From assembly GCA_044226655.1 (NCBI GenBank), contig JBGAGO010000007.1, positions 76,652 through 140,651 of the forward strand: a stretch of DNA of 64,000 bases, given 5' to 3'. How positions within the stretch are numbered: position 1 is the stretch's first letter; every line of letters starts with the position of its first letter. Below the pieces are notes generated by a model that saw only the letters and a list, made by a program, of their open reading frames with translations, made no database searches and had not been told where the DNA came from. This document shows positions 57,712-64,000 of this stretch, in pieces. The DNA comes from JBEVOS01 sp044226655 (GTDB lineage Bacteria > Pseudomonadota > Alphaproteobacteria > Caulobacterales > Aquidulcibacteraceae). Position numbers and translations under genes: made by a program.

Positions 57712-59652
57712 TTAAGACGCAGACGCGCCGCGCAGATATTGATCCAGGAATCGCAGATGCGCTTCCGACGCGGTGATCCGGTTCTCGCGCTTCAGGAAGC
57801 CGTGGCCTTCATCCGGAAACACGATGTAATCGACCGGCACATGATTGGCGCGCACCGCCGCGACCAATTCATCGCTCTCGACCTGCAGCACGCGCGGATC
57901 GTTGGCGCCTTGAATGACTTGCAGCGGCTTGACGATGTTCGACGCATGGAAGAGCGGCGAGATGCGGCGATGGCGTTCGCCGTCCGTCGCGGGATCGCCC
58001 ATCTCATCGTAAAGCGCGGCGCGCTGCGCCTGCCACCAGGGCGGAATCGACGTCAGCGTGCGCACCCAATTGGTGACGCCGAAAATATCGATGCCGACAT
58101 CGAACACTTGCGGGCGGAAGGCGAGCGCGGCGGCCACCATGTAGCCGCCATAGGAGCCGCCGATGATGCCGATATGGCCGCCATCGACCCAATCGAGCGA
58201 TTGCAGATAGGTCTTGGCGTAAACGATATCGTCGAGATCGACCTCGCCGTGATGGCGGTCATCCATGTGGAAGAAGGTTTTGCCATAGCCCGATGAGCCG
58301 CGATTGTTGGCCGCGAGCACCGCGTAGCCATGGTTCACGAGATGCTGGATGAGCGCGGAATAGCCGCGCCGGCTCTGCCCGCCCGGCCCGCCATGCACGA
58401 ACACCAGCGCCGGCGCCTTATTGGCCGCGCTCGCGCCCTTCGGACGATAGAGCACGCCGGGAATCGGCAATTGATCGAAGCTCGGATAGCGCACGACATT
58501 GGCGGCCACGAGCGCGGTTTCATCGATCGCCGGATTGAGCGCGGTGGTCAGCCGGCGCGCCGCGCCGGTCGCCAGATCGGCCACGAAGATGTCGCTCGGC
58601 GAGGTGTCGGACGCCACCGAGAACGCGATCTTGGTTTCGTCGCGGTTGAAGCGCACCTGGCCGAGATCGCCATCGGGCGCGCCGCTGATTTCGATCGCGC
58701 GGCCGGTCTGCTGATCGAGGATGGTCACATGCGTGGACGCATCGGCGTTCACCGCCGAGACGCGGTAGCGGCCGGACGGCGCATAGACCACGAACATCAC
58801 ATCCCAATCGGCCGCGATCAGCGGCGCCTTGGTCTGCGTCGCCAGATCATAGGTCCAGGCCTGGGTGAATTCGCCGTGCTCGTCGGTGGCGAAGACCAGC
58901 TTGGCGCCGTCGGGTGTGAAATCATAACTGGCGTACGAGATCGCGCCGCTGTGCTGCGTGATCAGCCGCGGCGTTTTATCGGCGCTGCGCAGATCGACCA
59001 GATAGATATCGCTGTCGGCGCTGGTGTTGGGCTTGTCGAGCGCCAGCCAGCGTCCGTCGCGCGAGATCGCGGAGGGATAGAAGCCCGGATTCTGGAAGAT
59101 CAGCGTGCGCGCATAGCTCGCCGCATCGTACTCGTAGATGTCGAACGCTTGCGCGTCGCGCTCGTTCGAGCTGATCCAGAATTTGGCGCCATCGGCGCGC
59201 CAGCCAGCGAAATCGGCCTTGAGGTTTTCACCCGGCGTCAGATCGCGCAGGCCGCCGTCGAGCGCGCGCACATAGACGTGGTTCAATTCATCGCCGCCGC
59301 CGTCCGCGGTGACGAGCACGCGCGCGTCGTTCGGAAAATAGCTGAGCGCGAAGGTCGCGTTCGTGGTCGAGGCGGTGAGCGGCGCGGGCGCGCCGCCATC
59401 GGCGGGCAGCGCATAGGCGTTGAACACGCCGCTCGCATCGCTGGAGATCAGGATCGACCGTCCGTCCGGCGAGAACACGATCCCATCGGGCCGGCCCAGC
59501 ATGAAGCTGGTGGTTTCGTAGAATTGCCGGGCCGTGTAGCGCGGAATGGCCATCGCAGCGCCTCCCTCAGTGGACTGGCCGGTGGTTTGGCACGCGGCCA
59601 AAGCCGCCGCCGCGGCGCCAGAGGCCAAAACGCTTCGACGTGACATCATCAT
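57712..59652 (-). CDS. S9 family prolyl oligopeptidase-type peptidase
   Basis: 646 residues. Signal SRRSVLASGAAAAALAAC combines a Tat-like Arg pair with a lipobox. N-terminal beta-propeller (SPDGRSILISSD, DGRWLALDKPNTS), then an alpha/beta hydrolase with the nucleophile Ser in GIIGGSYGGYMVAAAL, Asp in QVIQGANDPRVLQVES and His in FPDEGHGFLKRENR. Degrades peptides or related substrates in the periplasm. Three consecutive ATG codons (59652, 59649, 59646) follow a GGGAG site; any could be used. Confidence 0.92.
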   Translation of the reverse strand: MMMSRRSVLASGAAAAALAACQTTGQSTEGGAAMAIPRYTARQFYETTSFMLGRPDGIVFSPDGRSILISSDASGVFNAYALPADGGAPAPLTASTTNATFALSYFPNDARVLVTADGGGDELNHVYVRALDGGLRDLTPGENLKADFAGWRADGAKFWISSNERDAQAFDIYEYDAASYARTLIFQNPGFYPSAISRDGRWLALDKPNTSADSDIYLVDLRSADKTPRLITQHSGAISYASYDFTPDGAKLVFATDEHGEFTQAWTYDLATQTKAPLIAADWDVMFVVYAPSGRYRVSAVNADASTHVTILDQQTGRAIEISGAPDGDLGQVRFNRDETKIAFSVASDTSPSDIFVADLATGAARRLTTALNPAIDETALVAANVVRYPSFDQLPIPGVLYRPKGASAANKAPALVFVHGGPGGQSRRGYSALIQHLVNHGYAVLAANNRGSSGYGKTFFHMDDRHHGEVDLDDIVYAKTYLQSLDWVDGGHIGIIGGSYGGYMVAAALAFRPQVFDVGIDIFGVTNWVRTLTSIPPWWQAQRAALYDEMGDPATDGERHRRISPLFHASNIVKPLQVIQGANDPRVLQVESDELVAAVRANHVPVDYIVFPDEGHGFLKRENRITASEAHLRFLDQYLRGASAS

Positions 59653-59836
59653 AGACGCACTCCCTCATATCCCGCGCGCGGCCCGCTGATTGATGCCCAG
59701 CACGCACGCCTTGCCCGCGGCCCTCAGCCCATGCCGGAGCCCCGCGCTCTTTGGGATGCACCGGCTCCCCGCTCCGGACGCGGGGGTCAACAAAAATGCG
59801 ACCAAAAGCCCGGCCCAGACCCAAAGGCCCAGCCGG

Positions 59837-59874
59837 AAAAAAGCGCGCCCCGTCCACGGAACGGACGGGGCGCG
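59837..59874 (-). terminator. Terminator after the hypothetical gene at 59937
   Basis: CGCGCCCCGTCC (59844-59855) pairs exactly with GGACGGGGCGCG (59863-59874). On the minus strand the stem is followed by CTTTTTT, a classical terminator for the gene ending at 59937. Confidence 0.9.
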
Positions 59875-59936
59875 AGGCGCACACATCTGCATCCGCCCCA
59901 ACCAGGGAAGACGCCGGGAGGGTCTTCAAACGTCGA

Positions 59937-60305
59937 TCAGGCCGCCCACACCAGGCGCGGGCCGCTTTCGACCGGCTGCGCATCGAGCAGCGGGCCGTTC
60001 ATCACCGGGCGCAGCGCCTCGAACAGATCGGCTTCGACGAATTCACGCGCATCGCGCTCATCGCGCTGATGCACCAGAACATGCGTCGCGCCGAGCAGGC
60101 GCGCCTCGGCCCATTGCTCATGGCCGGCGAAGCGCAGCGCGAGATTGCCGGTGCGCGACAGAAACACCGGCACGAAGGAGCGCCCATCGGGCGAAGGCCG
60201 CGCAAACGCATAGACCGCCGCCGCCTCGGGGAAAGATTCGTCGGGACGATGCGCCGAGAAGCGATGAGTCCGCCCCGAAGCGCCGCGAAATTCCACAGTT
60301 TTCAT
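59937..60305 (-). CDS. Hypothetical protein
   Basis: 122 residues from the ATG at 60305 (MKTVEFRGASGRTHRFSAHRPDE); an open frame continues upstream to 60407 without good start context. No family recognised. No signal peptide, membrane helix or Cys pair. Contains FSAHRPDESFPEAAAVYAFARP, VFLSRTGNLALRFAGH and a C-terminal acidic helix (QRDERDAREFVEADLFEALR). It has its own strong terminator and is divergent from the Zur-type gene, so it is likely a real, separately transcribed gene. Zinc-related function is possible from context only. Confidence 0.7.
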   Translation of the reverse strand: MKTVEFRGASGRTHRFSAHRPDESFPEAAAVYAFARPSPDGRSFVPVFLSRTGNLALRFAGHEQWAEARLLGATHVLVHQRDERDAREFVEADLFEALRPVMNGPLLDAQPVESGPRLVWAA

Positions 60306-60454
60306 GTCACGCCCCTGCTCTTCGTTCGTTGTCTGTTCCGTTTTGCCACAGTCGGATGTTCTTGTAAAGTTCCATATTGAGCCCACGCGCGCGGGTGCCG
60401 AAACCACGCTGTGGACAAAACCGTCCCCTTTCCGACACGGGCGACGCCTGCGAT

Positions 60455-60922
60455 ATGTCAGCCATGCACGCGCACGACGCCCTCGATAAGGAAAGCCATC
60501 TGGAGGAGGCCGCGCGGCGCTGCGCCGCCGCCGGCGAAAGCCTCACGCCCCTGCGCCGCCGCGTGCTCTCCCTGCTGGTCGATCATGCGGGGCCGACGAA
60601 AGCCTACGATCTCCTCGGTGAGCTCGGCTCGGAAAGCGGCGCCCCGGCCAAGCCGCCGACCGTCTATCGCGCGCTCGATTTCCTGGTCCGCCTCGGCCTC
60701 GCCCACAAACTGCAGAGCATGAACGCCTTCGTCGCCTGCGGCGTCGGCGCCTGCGAGCGCTCCACCATCTTCCTGATCTGCGCGCGCTGCGGGGCGACCG
60801 CCGAATACGACGCCGGCCACGCCATGGTCGACCTTTCGGACGCGGCCAAGAAGGAAGGCTTCGCCGTCCACGCCACCATGATCGAGGCCAGCGGCCTCTG
60901 CGCGGCGTGCCAGGCGGCGTGA
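60455..60922 (+). CDS. zur: Fur-family repressor, Zur type
   Basis: 155 residues from the ATG at 60455; a second ATG at 60464 is also possible. Winged helix: SLTPLRRRVLSLLVDHAGPTKAYDLLGELG, and PTVYRALDFLVRLGLAHKLQS. Structural zinc Cys in CARCG and CAACQ near the C-terminus; FVACGVGACERS adds Cys residues that fit a Zur-like rather than Fur-like sensor. Represses zinc uptake genes when zinc is bound. A thioesterase gene overlaps its stop codon. Confidence 0.85.
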   Translation: MSAMHAHDALDKESHLEEAARRCAAAGESLTPLRRRVLSLLVDHAGPTKAYDLLGELGSESGAPAKPPTVYRALDFLVRLGLAHKLQSMNAFVACGVGACERSTIFLICARCGATAEYDAGHAMVDLSDAAKKEGFAVHATMIEASGLCAACQAA

Positions 60923-61878
60923 GCGCGCCGCAGAAGACCGAGGCGCTGCCCGCCGCGCTCTATCAAGGCAGCACGAATGCCTGGGAATGCGATGAGATGG
61001 GCCATCTCAACGTGCGCTTCCATGTCGAGCGCGCGCTGATCGGCCTTGGCGTGCTGGCGCACGACATCGGCATGACGCGCGCGCTCAAAGCGCAGGCCGG
61101 CGCCACGCTCCAGCCGCTCGAAATTCATGTCCGCTTCCTCAAAGAGGCCCGTCCAGGCGCCCCGCTCTCGATGCGCGGCGGCGTGCTCGATTGGGATGCG
61201 ACGACCGCAACCTTCTACGCCGAGCTGCGCCATATCGACGGCGCCGTCTCCTCCACCTTCCGCATCAAGGCCGCGCACGCCGAGCCCAATCTGCTGACGC
61301 CGTTTCCCTGGCCCGCCGCCAGCCTCGCCGCATTCGAGGCGCTCACATGCGCGCTGCCCGCGCACGCCGCGCCGCGCTCGATCGATCTGACGTGCGCGCC
61401 GGCCGACATCTCCCTCGCGCGCGCCGAAGAGCTGAACATTCCGCGCACCGGCCGCTCGATCATCGCGCCCGCGGAATGCGACGCCTTCGGCCGCATGCGC
61501 GGCGAGATGTTCATCGCCCGCGCCTCAGATGCGGTGCCGTGGGTGCTGTCGGAATGGCGCGCGCAAGGCGCCAAAGCCGCCGCGGCCGATGACGGCGTCG
61601 AGCGCCGGCCCGGCGGCGCGGCGGTCGAATTCCGCATCGTTTTCCGTCGCTGGCCGCGCGCGGGCGATCATCTCTTGGTGCGCAGCGCCATCACGGAGGT
61701 GATGCCGAAAGCGAACCGGCTCGTGCACTGGATTCTCGATCCCGCCACCGGCCAAGGCTGGGCCAGCATCGAAGCCGTCGCCATCACCTTCGATCTCATC
61801 ACGCGCAAATCCTTCGTCGCGCCCGAACCCATGCGCCAAGCCCTCGCCGCCATCGCCATCCCCGCGATGACAGCGTGA
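60919..61878 (+). CDS. Double-hotdog acyl-CoA thioesterase-like protein
   Basis: 319 residues from the GTG at 60919, overlapping the zur stop (GTGA). A GTG at 60907 is an alternative. First hotdog: NAWECDEMGHLNVRFHVERALIGLG, with the D-x2-GH-x-N pattern of 4-hydroxybenzoyl-CoA thioesterase-type enzymes. Second hotdog in the C-terminal half (ECDAFGRMRGEMFIARASD), more diverged. Likely cleaves acyl-CoA or acyl-ACP; substrate unknown. Translationally coupled to zur. Confidence 0.8.
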   Translation: MSAPQKTEALPAALYQGSTNAWECDEMGHLNVRFHVERALIGLGVLAHDIGMTRALKAQAGATLQPLEIHVRFLKEARPGAPLSMRGGVLDWDATTATFYAELRHIDGAVSSTFRIKAAHAEPNLLTPFPWPAASLAAFEALTCALPAHAAPRSIDLTCAPADISLARAEELNIPRTGRSIIAPAECDAFGRMRGEMFIARASDAVPWVLSEWRAQGAKAAAADDGVERRPGGAAVEFRIVFRRWPRAGDHLLVRSAITEVMPKANRLVHWILDPATGQGWASIEAVAITFDLITRKSFVAPEPMRQALAAIAIPAMTA

Positions 61879-61930
61879 AGCGAGCGCATGGTCCCTCGCC
61901 CTTCATGAGCCTTCCCCGAAACACGCACCC

Positions 61931-62076
61931 ATTCCCGGGTCGGCGTGCAACGCCGATCCCGGGACCCATATGCGCCAAGCGGTTGTGAGGAAGACGCAGC
62001 TGTCCTGCAGCGCATTCCCTATCGAACGGCCGTGTTTATAGGTCCCGGACCGCCGGCTGCGCCGGCGTCCGGGAAT
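61931..62076. repeat. ATTCCCGG-type paired palindrome
   Basis: ATTCCCGGGTCGGCGTGCAACGCCGATCCCGGGA at the left and GGTCCCGGACCGCCGGCTGCGCCGGCGTCCGGGAAT at the right (given by their ends ATTCCCGGGTCGGCG and GCCGGCGTCCGGGAAT). The outer arms ATTCCCGG and CCGGGAAT are complementary over 146 bp. Lies in the 250-bp convergent gap between the thioesterase and YceI genes, which holds no gene. Confidence 0.8.
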
Positions 62077-62128
62077 AGGTGATTCATTCGCCGAAATCTC
62101 CCTCGCGGGAGAAGGACGATTCCGCGCT

Positions 62129-62836
62129 TTACTGCGCCGGCGTTGCGCCTTCCGCGGGCGGCGTCCAGGCGGGGCCGGTGAATTCGGCTTCGATCGTGAT
62201 CTCCACCGCATCGCTCACGCCCATGTTCGTGCCTTCGGGCGGGATGCCGAACGCGATGCCGTAATCGGAACGATTGAGCGTCCCGTGCGCCGAGAACCCG
62301 ATGCGCGCGTGCGGATCCATCGCCATGCCCGGCCAGCCGCCATTGAACGTGACGTCCAGCGTGACCGGCTTGGTCTGCCCGTGCAGCGTGAAATCGCCGG
62401 TGACGCGCGCCGTGTTCGGCCCGGTCTTTTCGATCGCCGTCGAGCGGAACGTCATCTGCGGAAACTGCGCCGCGTTCAGCCAATTGGCGCTGAGCAGTTC
62501 GGCTTGAAAGCCGGTCGGCGGATTGGGCAGCGAGAGCGAACGCGGATCGATTGTCGCCGTCAGCGTCGCCGCTTCCGGATGGGCGGGATCGAGCTGCAAG
62601 GTCGCATCGAAGCGCGTGAATTGCGCCGTGTAATGCGAGAAGCCCAAATGATTGACGCGGAACGTCAGCGCCGCATGCGCCTTGTCGAGCTTATATTCGC
62701 CCGACGGCAGAGCCGACACATCGATGGGCGCAGGCGCGGGCGCAGCGGCCGTTGACTCGGCCGGCGGCGCCGTGGTCGTCGCCGGCGCGCACGCGGCGGC
62801 GAGCGCCAGCAAACCGGCGGATAGCACTCTCTTCAT
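62129..62836 (-). CDS. YceI family lipoprotein
   Basis: 235 residues. Lipoprotein signal MKRVLSAGLLALAAAC. YceI lipocalin-like barrel: YKLDKAHAALTFRVNHLGFSHYTAQFTRFDATL, LPNPPTGFQAELLSANWLNAAQFPQMTFRST, GDFTLHGQTKPVTLDVTFNG. The family binds isoprenoid or fatty-acyl molecules in the periplasm. The Pro/Ala-rich linker after the lipid Cys (about 17-38) is a spacer from the membrane. Confidence 0.92.
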   Translation of the reverse strand: MKRVLSAGLLALAAACAPATTTAPPAESTAAAPAPAPIDVSALPSGEYKLDKAHAALTFRVNHLGFSHYTAQFTRFDATLQLDPAHPEAATLTATIDPRSLSLPNPPTGFQAELLSANWLNAAQFPQMTFRSTAIEKTGPNTARVTGDFTLHGQTKPVTLDVTFNGGWPGMAMDPHARIGFSAHGTLNRSDYGIAFGIPPEGTNMGVSDAVEITIEAEFTGPAWTPPAEGATPAQ

Positions 62837-62897
62837 TCTGCAACCTCATTGCGAGCCCCGCCGTGAGCATAGCGCCGGGCGGCGGCGAAAGTCGCCG

Positions 62898-63842
62898 TCA
62901 ATTCGTCGCAAGCAAAGCATCGAGCCGCTCGAAAGACTCGCGCGCGCCCTCTTCCATGCCGGATTTGACGATCGCGTCGCGCATCTCGAACGATGGAACG
63001 CGCGACAGCGCCGTCAGCCGCGTGCGGCCATCGCCGAGCGCTTCGAACGTGAACTCTTCCGGCGCGGGCTCCATGTCGCCGAAGCCGAACGTCCACACCA
63101 GGCGGCTGGGCGGCGCAACCTCCAGATAGGCGCCGAAGAACTCGAAGCTCTGACCCTCCGCGCCGGTGTGCACGATGCGCCAGGCGCCGCCGACGCGCAC
63201 ATCCATCTCCCGCACGGTAGATGTGTATTTGCGCGGCCCCCACCATTGCGCCATCAGCGCCGGCTTGGTGTGCGCATCCCACACCAGCTGGCGCGGCGCG
63301 TTAAAAATGCGCGAGGTGAGCATCACCGGCCAGTGCGGCGGATATTCGAAAATCGTTTCCGGCGCGTCGATGCGAATAAGTTCGTTCAAGCGGCCGAAAC
63401 TGCTCGACCAGCCTTCGCGATGGCCGTCGCGCTCGGCCATGCTCGGCAGCAGGCTCTGGCGGAACACCATTTTGGTTTTGCCGGCGCCGAAATCGCTGAG
63501 CCGCACATCGCATTCCATGTCGGCGCCGCTGGCGGCATGCGCTTCGCCCCAGGCGAAGGTGAAAACGATCTTCTCGTTCGCCACGATCTCCTTGTAGACG
63601 CCGCCTTGCGGCAACTCCTGCCCATCCGCGATGCCGCGCAGCACGCCCCGCCAAGCGCCGCCCGCGCGGCTGTCAGCCTCATAGACGATCGCGGGATGAT
63701 GGCGCGGTCCCATCCATTGACGCATCAGCGCAGGATCGGTCCACGCCTTGAACACAAGATCGCGCGGCGCATCGAAAATGCGCACGATGACGAGCTCATC
63801 GCCCTGTCGTGGCCCATCGGCGAGGTCTGCACGTTCCGCCAT
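62898..63842 (-). CDS. Tandem SRPBCC (AHSA1-type) domain protein
   Basis: 314 residues from the ATG at 63842 (MAERADLADGPRQGDE). Two consecutive AHSA1-like START-fold domains: first about 12-155 (FDAPRDLVFKAWTDPALMRQWMGPRHH), second about 165-305 (FNAPRQLVWDAHTKPALMAQWWGPRKY). Each has the ligand-cavity pattern GGAWR. Single-domain relatives are usually about 150 residues and sit beside an ArsR regulator; no such gene is seen downstream within the window. Ligand unknown. Confidence 0.88.
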   Translation of the reverse strand: MAERADLADGPRQGDELVIVRIFDAPRDLVFKAWTDPALMRQWMGPRHHPAIVYEADSRAGGAWRGVLRGIADGQELPQGGVYKEIVANEKIVFTFAWGEAHAASGADMECDVRLSDFGAGKTKMVFRQSLLPSMAERDGHREGWSSSFGRLNELIRIDAPETIFEYPPHWPVMLTSRIFNAPRQLVWDAHTKPALMAQWWGPRKYTSTVREMDVRVGGAWRIVHTGAEGQSFEFFGAYLEVAPPSRLVWTFGFGDMEPAPEEFTFEALGDGRTRLTALSRVPSFEMRDAIVKSGMEEGARESFERLDALLATN

Positions 63843-63960
63843 ATCTCCTCCGCACCCATGCCGCGCCAATCCATAAATAACCCATCGGTTCTACACAACC
63901 CCCGCCCGCCGCGGATGAGAGCATTGCGCAACGCCAAAACGAGAATAGCGCCGTCGCCCT

Positions 63961-64000
63961 TCCTCCCCCAGCAAGGGGGAGGTGCGGCGCGCAGCGCCGT
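63961..64000. repeat. Palindromic repeat cut by the window end
   Basis: CCTCCCCCAGCAAGGGGGAG followed by GTGCGGCGCGCAGCGCCGT, the left half of the type seen at 11878. It continues beyond the window. Confidence 0.85.

Overview
The window is about 64 kb of GC-rich, densely coding chromosome. It looks like an alphaproteobacterium, most probably of the Caulobacterales / Hyphomonadaceae type. Supporting this are a DUF3035 (BamF-type) lipoprotein, UrcA, SapC, RcnB and tandem M16 peptidase families, a GT4 glycosyltransferase, an hisS-hisZ-hisG operon, a groESL operon with a CIRCE operator, and start codons that overlap upstream stops by 4 nt. No rRNA, tRNA, phage, insertion sequence or CRISPR array was recognised. 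It is ordinary core chromosome with two toxin-antitoxin modules and a pair of TIR-domain proteins as the accessory content.

Layout. 1-9.5 kb: end of an unknown gene, MaoC hydratase, ribF, tadA, an RluB-type pseudouridine synthase, two tandem TerC proteins, rsmD, two divergent TIR-domain membrane proteins, mutL. 9.6-15.9 kb: DUF4242 protein, GlxA-type regulator, LOG-family protein, two M16 peptidases (one active, one lacking the zinc motif), DUF3035 lipoprotein, lspA. 16-24.8 kb: GT4 glycosyltransferase, ABC-F ATPase, type II NADH dehydrogenase, ileS (frameshifted as read), MBL-fold hydrolase, glutathione peroxidase. 24.8-30.6 kb: emrB-emrA with a divergent TetR regulator, aminotransferase, a repeat-rich RcnB-like protein. 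30.7-35.1 kb: groES-groEL, a secreted hypothetical, an M24 peptidase-like protein, a ParDE-type module. 35.2-43.4 kb: DUF418 membrane protein, LytS-type sensor kinase, nhaA, TonB-dependent receptor, PQQ alcohol dehydrogenase. 43.9-53 kb: hisG/hisZ/hisS, VapBC, thioredoxin-like protein with DsbD, SapC, MaoC-type hydratase. 53-64 kb: DUF885 lipoprotein, VWA lipoprotein, UrcA, S9 peptidase, a hypothetical, a Zur-type repressor, hotdog thioesterase, YceI lipoprotein, double-SRPBCC protein.

The most unusual theme is a dense set of palindromic, REP-like repeats (about 18 copies of several sequence types, 35-150 bp). Most lie between genes, but several are inside reading frames. One is an in-frame insert in mutL and one an in-frame insert in ileS. 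A second copy in ileS coincides with a frameshift at a seven-G run. One forms the N-terminus of the TonB receptor, and one lies at the start of dsbD. A hairpin block at the groEL 3' end is flanked by a 14-bp direct repeat that re-encodes the GroEL C-terminus, which looks like the scar of an insertion. This is analogous to the Rickettsia palindromic elements found inside genes, but in a free-living type of genome.

Other signals worth attention: a perfect hairpin that buries the nhaA ribosome binding site right after the kinase stop codon; a perfect 13-bp inverted repeat overlapping the groES CIRCE operator; three GTTCAG boxes spaced exactly 11 bp apart upstream of the RcnB-like gene; and a TonB-receptor-like DIVVTAEQR motif in the VWA lipoprotein.
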